Assembly: GCA_910589275.1 (NCBI GenBank)
Contig: CAJUTH010000005.1
Location: 55,862 to 119,861, forward strand
Length of the DNA stretch: 64,000 bases
Direction of reading: 5' to 3'
DNA from: an uncultured Dorea sp.
GTDB lineage: Bacteria; Bacillota; Clostridia; Lachnospirales; Lachnospiraceae
Shown: positions 23,278 to 31,360 of the stretch, one piece after another
Numbering within the stretch: the first letter of the stretch is position 1
Layout of the letters: each line of letters begins with the position of its first letter
The notes under the pieces: generated by a model
The model's input: the letters and a program-made list of their open reading frames with translations, nothing else
Databases searched by the model: none
Told to the model about the DNA's origin: nothing
Program-made: the position numbers and the translations under genes

Positions 23278-24333
23278 ATGAAAGCATATGAGAAGAATAT
23301 CCGTAAAGTAGAGCCCTATGTGCCGGGGGAACAGCCCCAGCACAGGGCGGTTAAGCTGAATACCAATGAGAACCCTTATCCGCCGGCGCCGGGAGTTAGG
23401 AGGGCGTTAGAGCAGATGGATGCGGACCGGCTGCGGCTGTATCCGGATCCGGAAGCGTCGGCGCTTACGGGGGCCTTGGCGGAGTATTACGGCGTTGGAA
23501 AGGATCAGGTCTTTGTGGGGGTCGGTTCGGACGATGTGCTGTCCATGTGCTTCCTTACGTTCTTTAACTCTAAGAAGCCCATCCTATTTCCGGATATCAC
23601 ATACTCTTTTTATAAGGTATGGGCAGAGCTTTACCGGATTCCTTATGAATGCTGCAAGCTGGACGAGGACTTTTGTATAGTAAAGGAAGATTATTACCGG
23701 GAAAACGGGGGCGTGATTTTTCCGAATCCCAACGCGCCTACAGGCATTTATGAAAACCTTGCTTTTGTGGAGGATATCCTTTCCCATAATCGGGATGTCA
23801 TTGTCATTGTGGACGAAGCATATATTGATTTTGCGGGGGAATCTGCCATAAAGCTCCTTGAGAACTATGAGAATCTGATCGTGGTGCAGACTTTTTCGAA
23901 GGCGCGCTCCATGGCGGGGATGCGGATCGGCTACGCTATTGCGTCTCCTGAGTTGATTGGGCATCTGAATGATGTGAAGTATTCCTTTAATTCCTATACG
24001 ATGAACCAGACTTCCCTTGTCTGCGGCGTGGAGGCTGTAAAGGACCGGGAATATTTTGAACAGACGGTAAGAAAGATCGTCGATACAAGGGAGTGGGCGA
24101 AGGCTCAGTTTGGGGAGCTTGGATTTATCTGTCTGGATTCCGGCGCAAACTTTCTATTTGTAACCCATCCGGAGCAGGATGCAAAGGAGCTGTTTGAATC
24201 CTTAAAGAAAGCCGGAATCTATGTGCGGTACTGGGGAAGCAGGCGTATAGAGCAGTATTTGCGGGTTACGGTGGGAACAAGGGAAGAGATGGAGAAATTA
24301 TTTCAATTCTTAAGAAATAAAATAAATAATTAA
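23278..24333 (+). CDS. hisC: Histidinol-phosphate aminotransferase family
   Basis: A 351-residue PLP enzyme of the HisC family: VKLNTNENPYPPAPGVRRAL near the start, FVGVGSDDVLSMCF, FPNPNAPTG, VIVDEAYIDFAG, and TFSKARSMAGMRIGYAI with the catalytic Lys. In histidine synthesis it transfers an amino group from glutamate to imidazole-acetol phosphate; related enzymes act on aromatic keto acids, and no other his genes are here. The frame continues upstream to 23176, but AAAGGAG and the ATG at 23278, one base after the previous stop, decide the start. Confidence 0.88.
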   Translation: MKAYEKNIRKVEPYVPGEQPQHRAVKLNTNENPYPPAPGVRRALEQMDADRLRLYPDPEASALTGALAEYYGVGKDQVFVGVGSDDVLSMCFLTFFNSKKPILFPDITYSFYKVWAELYRIPYECCKLDEDFCIVKEDYYRENGGVIFPNPNAPTGIYENLAFVEDILSHNRDVIVIVDEAYIDFAGESAIKLLENYENLIVVQTFSKARSMAGMRIGYAIASPELIGHLNDVKYSFNSYTMNQTSLVCGVEAVKDREYFEQTVRKIVDTREWAKAQFGELGFICLDSGANFLFVTHPEQDAKELFESLKKAGIYVRYWGSRRIEQYLRVTVGTREEMEKLFQFLRNKINN

Positions 24334-24347
24334 GAAAGGATTACAGT

Positions 24348-24860
24348 ATGACAGAAACACTAGTACAAGGCGTAATAGATGCGTTGAGCGGAAGCTTTGG
24401 AAAGGAAGCGATCGTTTTTATTATTTCTATGATTCCAATCTTAGAGCTTAGAGGGGCACTTTTGGTGGCGGGACCGATTTTAGGCGTTCCGGTTGCCAAG
24501 GCAATTCCGCTCTGCGTGATCGGGAATATTATTCCGGTGCCGTTTATTTTATTACTGATCACGCCGATTTTTAACTGGCTTAAGGGGACGAAGACCTTCA
24601 AGCCTATGGTGACAAGGCTGGAAAACAAAGCGATGAGCAAGAGCGACCAGATCGAGAAATATGAGTTTTGGGGTCTGGTGCTGTTTGTAGGGATCCCTCT
24701 TCCGGGAACGGGGGCATGGACGGGTTCTCTGATTGCGGCGCTTCTTGGAATTAAGTTCAAGAAGGCGTTTCCGGCGGTAGTGATCGGAATCTGCATGGCT
24801 ACGATTATTATGTGGTTCATTTCATATGTACTTTTGGGCGGTGTACAGGTATTAGGATAA
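24348..24860 (+). CDS. Small multidrug-export family membrane protein
   Basis: A 170-residue protein of the Sm_multidrug_ex family, with four hydrophobic segments and the conserved IPILELRGALLVAGPILG block (about 27-44) and GIPLPGTGAWTGSLIAALLG block (about 115-134). The name rests on old homology; actual transport is unproven. It lies 14 bases after hisC and 4 bases before a MATE pump, in the same operon. Confidence 0.9.
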   Translation: MTETLVQGVIDALSGSFGKEAIVFIISMIPILELRGALLVAGPILGVPVAKAIPLCVIGNIIPVPFILLLITPIFNWLKGTKTFKPMVTRLENKAMSKSDQIEKYEFWGLVLFVGIPLPGTGAWTGSLIAALLGIKFKKAFPAVVIGICMATIIMWFISYVLLGGVQVLG

Positions 24861-24864
24861 GGCG

Positions 24865-26226
24865 ATGAAGATGAAACAGGAAACAATAGATTTGACAAAG
24901 GGGTCGGTGTCTAAGGGGATTATAGCATTTACGATTCCCTTAATTCTTGGACAGCTTTTACAGCAGCTCTATAATATGGCGGATGCATGGGTGATTGGGA
25001 ATTTTGCGGATAATACGGCCTTTGCGGCTGTTAGTACATCGGGAAGCCTTGTTTTTCTGATTGTAGGTTTCTTCAATGGGATTGCAATTGGAGGAGGCGT
25101 GGTGATTTCCCGTTATTTCGGCGCCGGAGATGAGAAGAATGTGGAGAGGGCGATACATACGAATATTTTATTTGGTATCGCAGCCTCTGCTGTAGTGACA
25201 ATAGCGGGAGTATTTGGCGCACCCCAGATATTGAGACTGATGCAGGTGCCAGGAAATGTACTGCCCCAGTCTATTACATATTTTCAAATATATTTTGGCG
25301 GCAGCGTAACCATCGTTATGTATAATATGTTCATGTCTATTATGCGGGCGCTGGGGGACAGCCTTCATCCTTTGTATTATCTGGCGGTGTCTTCTTTTGT
25401 AAATGTGGCGCTGGATTTGTTGTTCGTGGCTGGATTTCACTGGGGTGTGGCGGGCGCGGCCGTTGCGACGGTATTATCCCAGGGGTTAAGCGCCGTGCTT
25501 TGCATCCTGCGGATGAGAAAAAATGAAGGATGTGCGCGGATTAGCTGGAAAAAGCTGAAAGTTTACGGATATATGATGAAGGATGTGATCTATCAGGGGT
25601 TTCCTGCCGGGATCCAGAATTCGGTAATCAGTATTGGAAATGTTGTGGTACAGACCAATGTAAATTCCTTTGGGGAATACGCTATGTCCGGCATGGGTTC
25701 CCATTCGAAGATAGAGGGGTTTGTGTTTATTCCGATTATGGCGATGTCTCTTACCATGTCTACATTTATCAGCCAGAATCTGGGAGCGAAGGAGTATGAC
25801 AGGGCGAAAAAGGGGGCGGCGTTCGGGATATTTTCCTGTATTGCTGTGGCAGAGGTGATCGGAGTGATTGCATTTAATTTTTCCCCCTATTTTCTGCGGA
25901 TCTTTGCGAAAGCGGATGAAGCAGTCAGGTATGGAGTAATTATGCAGAGAACCGTAACATTGTTTTATTTTCTGCTGGCATTTTCCCACAGTGCAACGGG
26001 AGTGTTGAGAGGGTGCGGGAAATCGATGGTTCCTATGGCTACCATGCTGGGATTCTGGTGCGGGGTGAGAGTATTGTATGTGACGGCCGCGATTCGTTTT
26101 TTTCCGGTGTTTCAGACAATCTGCTGGGCCTATCCTCTTACCTGGAGTTTGAGCAGTATCGTGTTTCTTTGGTTTTTGATAAAAACTGACTGGGTGCATG
26201 CATATGAAAAAAAGCTGTCGCATTGA
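24865..26226 (+). CDS. MATE family efflux transporter
   Basis: A 453-residue protein with the twelve-helix MATE layout in two halves: ITFTIPLILGQLLQQLYNMADAWVIG-type opening, the GGGVVISRYFGAGDE loop and, in the second half, MSTFISQNLGAKEYDRAKKG. MATE pumps export cationic compounds using an ion gradient. It is last in the plus-strand operon. Its stop codon lies inside the stem of an intrinsic terminator. Confidence 0.94.
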   Translation: MKMKQETIDLTKGSVSKGIIAFTIPLILGQLLQQLYNMADAWVIGNFADNTAFAAVSTSGSLVFLIVGFFNGIAIGGGVVISRYFGAGDEKNVERAIHTNILFGIAASAVVTIAGVFGAPQILRLMQVPGNVLPQSITYFQIYFGGSVTIVMYNMFMSIMRALGDSLHPLYYLAVSSFVNVALDLLFVAGFHWGVAGAAVATVLSQGLSAVLCILRMRKNEGCARISWKKLKVYGYMMKDVIYQGFPAGIQNSVISIGNVVVQTNVNSFGEYAMSGMGSHSKIEGFVFIPIMAMSLTMSTFISQNLGAKEYDRAKKGAAFGIFSCIAVAEVIGVIAFNFSPYFLRIFAKADEAVRYGVIMQRTVTLFYFLLAFSHSATGVLRGCGKSMVPMATMLGFWCGVRVLYVTAAIRFFPVFQTICWAYPLTWSLSSIVFLWFLIKTDWVHAYEKKLSH

Positions 26227-26252
26227 GTGATCGGTGCGGCGGCTTTTTAAAA
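26209..26252 (+). terminator. Terminator overlapping the MATE stop codon
   Basis: AAAAAGCTGTCGCA (26209-26222) pairs with TGCGGCGGCTTTTT (26235-26248), with G-T wobbles; the lower stem supplies the T-run. It lies between convergent genes. Confidence 0.75.
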
Positions 26253-26257
26253 TTTAT

Positions 26258-27235
26258 TTATTCTTTTTTATTTTCGGAGGAATCCCCGCTTATGCCCATC
26301 TGATACAATGCTTCCGCGCACTGTGCGTCCGTGACCAGAACGTTGATATAGCCGCCGCGGATTGCGCCGTGAATTGCCTTCGCTTTGTGAATGCCGCTGG
26401 CGATTCCGATTGCGTAAGGAACTTTTTTCAGCTTATTAATATTGATTCCAAATACCTGTTTGTTGTACTCGATCTGGTCAACGTTACCGTCTTTGTCAAA
26501 TAAATGCATGCAGATATCGCCGCATACCTCAGACTGCCTTACCTTATCCCTCATTTCTTCGGAATAATAACCGCTTTGGAAAACGGAAGACATATCGTCG
26601 CCGGTGCCGATACCGACCATGACTACGTTCAGGGAATCGTAATAATTCATGACGTTGCGCACGCTTTCTTCTTTCATGAGCGTCCGTTTGGTCTGGGAAC
26701 GGGAGACGATTGCGGGCACATATAGATGCAGGCCGCTGCCATGGAATGCTTTGGCCAAAATGTCCACAACGTGATTTGCATCCAGAGTGACGTCTAACTT
26801 GCCGCTTCCGCCGAGAAGGGGAACGAATGTAAGGTTCTGGAATTGTCTGGAAGCATAAGGTGCCATGTACCGAAGCGTGGTTCCCATACCCACGCCAATG
26901 ATATCGCCGTCTTTTAATATTGAATTTAAATAGCCCGCCGCCATTTTTGCCAGAACATCCTTCTGCTGGCCTTCTTCGACCGTATCTGCGACAATAACCT
27001 CCTGCAGTCCGAGAGTTTTTTCAAGTTTTCGTTCCAGTTCTGAATAGCAGCGTTTCTGGGGATCGGATATAATAATTTCGACGACCCGCTTCTGTTTGGC
27101 GCTTTTTATCAGCTTAGAAACGGTAGGGCGCGAGAGATCCATTAATTTGGCGATATCGCTCTGGCTGATATCTCTGTTGTAGTATAAGTCGCATACACGC
27201 AGCATCATGCGTTCGTTATTAATTATTTTTTTCAT
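26258..27235 (-). CDS. SorC family sugar-binding transcriptional regulator
   Basis: A 325-residue regulator: an N-terminal HTH with SQSDIAKLMDLSRPTVSKLI (about 24-43), then a sugar-phosphate isomerase-like effector domain with IGVGMGTTLRYMAPY (about 120-134), VMVGIGTGDDMSSVFQSGY and GIASGIHKAKAIHGAIRGG. SorC regulators respond to phosphorylated sugars. No sugar genes are adjacent; it follows ispG by 23 bases on the same strand, so it may be read from the ispG promoter. Its target is unknown. The ribosome binding site is weak, so the start could be a few codons later. Confidence 0.88.
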   Translation of the reverse strand: MKKIINNERMMLRVCDLYYNRDISQSDIAKLMDLSRPTVSKLIKSAKQKRVVEIIISDPQKRCYSELERKLEKTLGLQEVIVADTVEEGQQKDVLAKMAAGYLNSILKDGDIIGVGMGTTLRYMAPYASRQFQNLTFVPLLGGSGKLDVTLDANHVVDILAKAFHGSGLHLYVPAIVSRSQTKRTLMKEESVRNVMNYYDSLNVVMVGIGTGDDMSSVFQSGYYSEEMRDKVRQSEVCGDICMHLFDKDGNVDQIEYNKQVFGININKLKKVPYAIGIASGIHKAKAIHGAIRGGYINVLVTDAQCAEALYQMGISGDSSENKKE

Positions 27236-27258
27236 ATTTATTATTCAACGAATTAATT

Positions 27259-28314
27259 TCATTGTTTCCAGTGGTCCAGCTCTTCTTTTAAGGCCCCTAG
27301 AAGCTGTGATTCGGGCATTTTGCGGATAATCCGGCCTTTCTTAAAGAGAAGGCCCTCGCCCCGTCCGCCGGCGATGCCAAGATCCGCTTCTCTGGCCTCT
27401 CCGGGCCCGTTGACGACGCAGCCCATAACTGCAACCTTGAGGTTCAGATCGTATCCGGCAACCAGCTTCTCTACTTGGCTGGCAAGGCTGATTAAGTCAA
27501 TCTGGGTTCTGCCGCAGGTAGGGCAGGAGATTACTTCAATGCCGCATTTTCTGAGATCAAGCGCTGAGAGTACCTTCTGTGCGGTCCGCACCTCTTCCGT
27601 CCGGTCTCCGGTCAGGGATACGCGTATGGTATTGCCGATACCTTTGTGAAGAATAATGCCAAGGCCAACGCTGGATTTGATAATGCCGCTGGAAAGAGGG
27701 CCCGCTTCTGTGATCCCTACATGCAGCGGATAATCCGTGGCGCCAACCATGAGCTCGTACGCTTTGATACACATCATGACATCGGAGGATTTGATGCTGA
27801 TAATGATATCTTTCAAGCCGAACCGTTCTACCATTTGTATTTTATCAAGAGCGCTCTCCACCAGTCCTTCAGCCGTAACGCCTCCGTATTTTTGTATCAG
27901 GTTCTTTTCTAAGGAGCCGCTGTTTACGCCGATGCGGATTGGCACATGGCAGTCTACAGCCTTTTCTACTACGGCCTGAATCTTCTCGGGACTGCCGATA
28001 TTGCCCGGGTTGATACGAATCTTGTCGGCTCCGTTTTCCATAGCGGCGATTGCCAGCTTATAATCAAAATGAATGTCTGCGACAAGAGGAATCGTAATCT
28101 GGCTCTTGATCTTAGGAATCGCTCTGGCAGCTTCAAAAGAAGGAACGGCACATCGGATAATCTGACATCCCGCGTCCGTCAGCTCGTGAATCTGCTTTAC
28201 GGTTGCGTCTACATCCTCTGTCCTTGTATTTGTCATGGATTGAATTGTGATGGGAGCGGTTCCGCCTATGGGAACATTCCCTACCATTACCTGTCTGGTC
28301 AAGTCTCTATACAT
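27259..28314 (-). CDS. ispG: 4-hydroxy-3-methylbut-2-en-1-yl diphosphate synthase (flavodoxin)
   Basis: A 351-residue Fe-S enzyme of the MEP isoprenoid pathway, converting MEcPP to HMBPP. It has the TIM-barrel part (IQSMTNTRTEDVDATV, PLVADIHFDYKLA, RINPGNIGSPEKI) and the C-terminal cluster domain with SCPTCGRTQIDL and MGCVVNGPGEA providing the 4Fe-4S ligands. An in-frame TTG at 28329 exists, but GGAGG precedes the ATG at 28314. The gene has a long leader with a terminator (28357-28393) between its promoter and start. Confidence 0.96.
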   Translation of the reverse strand: MYRDLTRQVMVGNVPIGGTAPITIQSMTNTRTEDVDATVKQIHELTDAGCQIIRCAVPSFEAARAIPKIKSQITIPLVADIHFDYKLAIAAMENGADKIRINPGNIGSPEKIQAVVEKAVDCHVPIRIGVNSGSLEKNLIQKYGGVTAEGLVESALDKIQMVERFGLKDIIISIKSSDVMMCIKAYELMVGATDYPLHVGITEAGPLSSGIIKSSVGLGIILHKGIGNTIRVSLTGDRTEEVRTAQKVLSALDLRKCGIEVISCPTCGRTQIDLISLASQVEKLVAGYDLNLKVAVMGCVVNGPGEAREADLGIAGGRGEGLLFKKGRIIRKMPESQLLGALKEELDHWKQ

Positions 28315-28334
28315 AGATTTTTCCTCCAAAGCAG

Positions 28335-28480
28335 CCTTTCGTTTTTTCGGAAAGGCAAAAAAACGCAGAAACCGCTGAGCGGCTGTTCTCTGCCTGTTGT
28401 ACTGTTTATAATATATGATTTAGTCTTTGCAAGTTGTAGTATGCATCTGCAGATTTCCAAAAATATGCAGAAGCATACAG
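28335..28480 (-). promoter_or_regulatory. ispG leader with internal terminator-like hairpin
   Basis: Downstream of the minus-strand promoter, the leader contains a long hairpin (GTATGC..TGCATAT with its return at 28438-28480), then a GC-rich stem at 28364-28393 (CCGCT-C-AGCGG core) followed on the minus strand by a run of seven T (28357-28363), then a second small hairpin before the ribosome binding site. This is the layout of an attenuator or a short independent RNA. It matches no riboswitch class I can recognise. Confidence 0.5.
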
Positions 28481-28485
28481 TTTCT

Positions 28486-28513
28486 ATTATAGTACAACAA
28501 ACGTTTCTTGTAA
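28486..28513 (-). promoter_or_regulatory. ispG promoter
   Basis: Minus strand: TTACAA, 16 bases, TATAAT. Transcription would start near 28479, about 165 bases before the ispG ATG. Confidence 0.6.
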
Positions 28514-28586
28514 ATGGATAACCTGATTTCATTTTCTGCTTTTTCGAGGAAAAATTTTGTTACAGTTTGCACGTCGGCTGGGGGTC

Positions 28587-28768
28587 GTGGGTTGAATCAG
28601 GGGAATATTTCTTAACAGACGGAGTAACATTCCGATGAACTATCGTCTAACCGAGACTAAGCCACTCAGGAAAGCCTTCGTGCCTAAGTCTCGATAAGCC
28701 GCTATTTCATCTCCATTAAAAGCACTCCCAAATTGTCTGCTAAGAGATATTCCCCTGATTCAACCCAC
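28587..28768 (+). repeat. 182-nt hairpin element C
   Basis: Arms 28587-28620 and 28735-28768 pair over 34 positions (32 Watson-Crick, one G-T, one mismatch) around a 114-base core containing CCGAGACTAAG, CACTCAGGAAAGCCTTCGTG and CCTAAGTCTCG. The arm sequence (starting GTGGGTTGAATC) is unlike that of the other copies, yet perfectly mirrored. It lies between mgtC and the ispG promoter. Confidence 0.8.
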
Positions 28769-28806
28769 TGATTACCGAACGCCTTGCGAACAGCAACAGC
28801 ATATTT

Positions 28807-29496
28807 TCACAGTTCTTCAAATTTAACCACAGAAGTCTTCTGGGATAAGGCGTCGAGTATTTCCGAGGAGTCGAAGGATCTTCCGACCCGTAAGGAAAGA
28901 CGGGTAAGGATATGGCCCTTTTTTACTTTTTTTGAATCGCTGTTTATACTTACGTTGATTACCTGCGCGCCGCATTTCCTTGTGGTTTCCAGCAGGTAAG
29001 GGATATCCTCCGGGCTGGTGGTCTCCACCAGCAGTTCCATGCCGATCAGCGTCGAGGTATGCCCTTCGAGCCTGTGCAGGATGATCATGACCACGAGCAT
29101 GGTTGCCGTGGCTAGTATTCCGCCTTCAAAGTATCCGCCTCCGTATGCCAGCCCGATGCATGCGGTGGTCCATAGGCCGGCGGCGGTTGTAAGCCCGGTT
29201 ACCCGTTTCCCGGTAGCGAGAATGGTGCCGGCGCCGAGGAATCCCATGCCGTTTATGACCTGCGCCCCTAAACGGGCTGGATCTGCCGCTGGATTAACTG
29301 CCGTGACCAGATAGTGATCCAAGCACATTACGATACACGCGCCCAGAGACACTAGGATATGGGTCCGAAGGCCCGCCGCCCGCCCTGCGCGGCCCCTCTC
29401 GAAACCGATCAGACCGGCAGAGACGGAGGACAGCAGAATGCGGAGCACAATGGAAAGAAATGAAAAGCCGCGGATTCCGTCAAAGATTACCAACAT
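28807..29496 (-). CDS. MgtC/SapB family membrane protein
   Basis: A 229-residue protein with the MgtC membrane domain: ISAGLIGFERGRAGRAAGLRT-type opening (about 24-45), LVSLGACIVM, and GMGFLGAGTIL..VTGLTTAAGLWTTACIGLAYGGG, then a C-terminal ACT-like cytoplasmic part of about 75 residues. MgtC proteins are linked to magnesium limitation and membrane energetics. AGGAGG precedes ATG 29496. It lies 34 bases after the MBL hydrolase gene and is probably the last gene of the ABC operon, or separately read. Confidence 0.92.
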   Translation of the reverse strand: MLVIFDGIRGFSFLSIVLRILLSSVSAGLIGFERGRAGRAAGLRTHILVSLGACIVMCLDHYLVTAVNPAADPARLGAQVINGMGFLGAGTILATGKRVTGLTTAAGLWTTACIGLAYGGGYFEGGILATATMLVVMIILHRLEGHTSTLIGMELLVETTSPEDIPYLLETTRKCGAQVINVSINSDSKKVKKGHILTRLSLRVGRSFDSSEILDALSQKTSVVKFEEL

Positions 29497-29530
29497 TATT
29501 ATGGCCTCCTAAATAATGAAATATTGTGCG

Positions 29531-30283
29531 TTAGATCGTAAATTCCTGACAGGTGTCAGGCGTGTAGATTTCGCCGTCGTATACGGAGCCCGCGCGGATC
29601 CTCATAAAAGGAATATCTCCGTCGCTGGGCAGGTGGTACAGGCACAGCTTTTTCACATGGCCGTTGGAGGCGGACTTTCCGGCTTCGATATCCGTCATAT
29701 GGCCCGCGCCTATGGTATGCCTTGTTCCCATGGATATCGTCGCCTCGCAGATCAGAAGATCCGCGCCGGTTAAAAATTCGGTATGGGATGGATCGTAAGT
29801 GGTGTCCGTGTAATACACGAGGACTTTCCCGTTTTTTTCAATGCGGAATGCATAGCATTCAATGGTATGGTTGACCTTTTTTGCCGTAATGTCGGCACCC
29901 GCTATGCGCAGTTTCATGCCGTCTTTTAGCACATGGGTATCACAGAAAGGATACTGGACGGCGTCCCACATGGTAGCGGGCGTGGAGGGCGCGTAAACCT
30001 GCGGCTTGTTCGTGCGCAGCCCTACGCGGAGCGCATAATTAACCGCGTAGTAGAGGCAGCCCACATCTCCCATATGATCATAGTGCAGATGGGAGAGCAG
30101 CACGCCCTGAAACTGGTCGGTTAAATTGGCGTGTTCAAAGTATTTGGACAGCACGCCTCCGCCGCAGTCCAGAAGAAATTTTCCTTCGCTGGTGGTAACC
30201 AGCACTCCGCAGGTAGCGCCGCCGGGCTGTGGAAAAGCACCCCACCAGCCCAGAAGATTTACTTTAAATGTAAAATTATTCAT
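29531..30283 (-). CDS. MBL fold metallo-hydrolase
   Basis: A 250-residue metallo-beta-lactamase fold protein with HLHYDH at residues 65-70, TDTTYDP with the bridging Asp, a late H in GAGHMTD and YHLPSD. These are the standard di-metal ligands. It resembles the ribonuclease Z/PhnP-like branch of phosphodiesterases rather than beta-lactamases. The start overlaps the ATP-binding gene by eight bases, so it belongs to the ABC importer operon. It could process the imported compound; the substrate is unknown. Confidence 0.88.
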   Translation of the reverse strand: MNNFTFKVNLLGWWGAFPQPGGATCGVLVTTSEGKFLLDCGGGVLSKYFEHANLTDQFQGVLLSHLHYDHMGDVGCLYYAVNYALRVGLRTNKPQVYAPSTPATMWDAVQYPFCDTHVLKDGMKLRIAGADITAKKVNHTIECYAFRIEKNGKVLVYYTDTTYDPSHTEFLTGADLLICEATISMGTRHTIGAGHMTDIEAGKSASNGHVKKLCLYHLPSDGDIPFMRIRAGSVYDGEIYTPDTCQEFTI

Positions 30284-31346
30284 CTAACCACACCGCCTTC
30301 TGAATATTTACCGTGATGTCGGCGCCTTCCGGTTTGATAAAATCTACGCTGGAGAGCAGCCGGAACATCTCGCAGCCGGGAGCTTCCAGATAATACTCAA
30401 TCTGGCTTCCCTGATAGAGCGCCCGGCGGATATGGGCCTGAAAAGGCGAAGCCTCATCCGGAGCCATGTGGTGGGCCCGGACGGCCGCAAATCCCGTTTC
30501 CTTTGTGGTATTCACATAGGGAACCTTCATAGGATAACAGCCTGCTACTAGGATGTCCATCATTCCGTTTTTATCTCTTTTGGCGTCCGCTTTTCTTGTG
30601 GCGGGCAGAATATTGGCGGAGCCGATAAACTTTGCTACAAAGGTGTTGACCGGATTCTCGTACAATTCATATGGGGGAGCGAACTGCTCCAGCACGCCTT
30701 TTTTGACTACGGCTACTTTATCTGACATAGTCATGGCTTCGATCTGGTCATGAGTTACATTGATGATCGTAATATGCTGTGTTCTCTGGATTTCCTTGAT
30801 TTCCCCACGCATCTCCTCCCGCAGCGCGGCGTCTAAATTAGATAAAGGCTCGTCCAGTAAGAGGAGTTTGGGCTTCATGATCAGTGCGCGGGCAAGGGCA
30901 ACTCTCTGCTGCTGGCCGCCGGAAAGCTCGTGGGCCATACGGTTTTCCAGTCCTTCTAAATGAACGACTTTTAATACGCGCATTACTTCGCTTTGGATCA
31001 CATCCTTGGCTGTTTTGCGCAGTTTCAGCGGGTAGGCGACGTTATCGAAAACCTTCATATGGGGCCAGACGGCGTAGGATTGGAATACCATCCCCACGTT
31101 TCGTTTTTCGGGAACGACAGGCGCCACATGATTTTCCACGTCGACAAGGAGCTTGTCGTCCAGATAGATCTGGCCTCCGGTGGGCTCGATAAATCCCGCG
31201 ATCATGCGGAGGATGGTGGTCTTTCCGCAGCCGGAGGGGCCGACGATCGTCAGGAGCTGGCTGTCTTCTACTTCTATATTTACTTTATTGACTACGGTAT
31301 GATCGCCGTAGGATTTCGTCAGGTTTCGAATTGATAATTTTCCCAT
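30276..31346 (-). CDS. ABC importer ATP-binding protein (PotA/FbpC/PhnT-like)
   Basis: A 356-residue ATPase with Walker A GPSGCGKTT (about 37-45), Q-loop VFQSYAVWPH, signature LSGGQQQRVALARAL, Walker B LLLLDEPLSNLDA, H-loop VTHDQ and a C-terminal TOBE-like domain (about 240-350). These long ATPases serve importers of ferric iron, polyamines, 2-aminoethylphosphonate and related substrates. It follows the fused permease by 14 bases and overlaps the MBL gene. Confidence 0.93.
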   Translation of the reverse strand: MGKLSIRNLTKSYGDHTVVNKVNIEVEDSQLLTIVGPSGCGKTTILRMIAGFIEPTGGQIYLDDKLLVDVENHVAPVVPEKRNVGMVFQSYAVWPHMKVFDNVAYPLKLRKTAKDVIQSEVMRVLKVVHLEGLENRMAHELSGGQQQRVALARALIMKPKLLLLDEPLSNLDAALREEMRGEIKEIQRTQHITIINVTHDQIEAMTMSDKVAVVKKGVLEQFAPPYELYENPVNTFVAKFIGSANILPATRKADAKRDKNGMMDILVAGCYPMKVPYVNTTKETGFAAVRAHHMAPDEASPFQAHIRRALYQGSQIEYYLEAPGCEMFRLLSSVDFIKPEGADITVNIQKAVWLDE

Positions 31347-31360
31347 TGCGAGTGCCTCCT

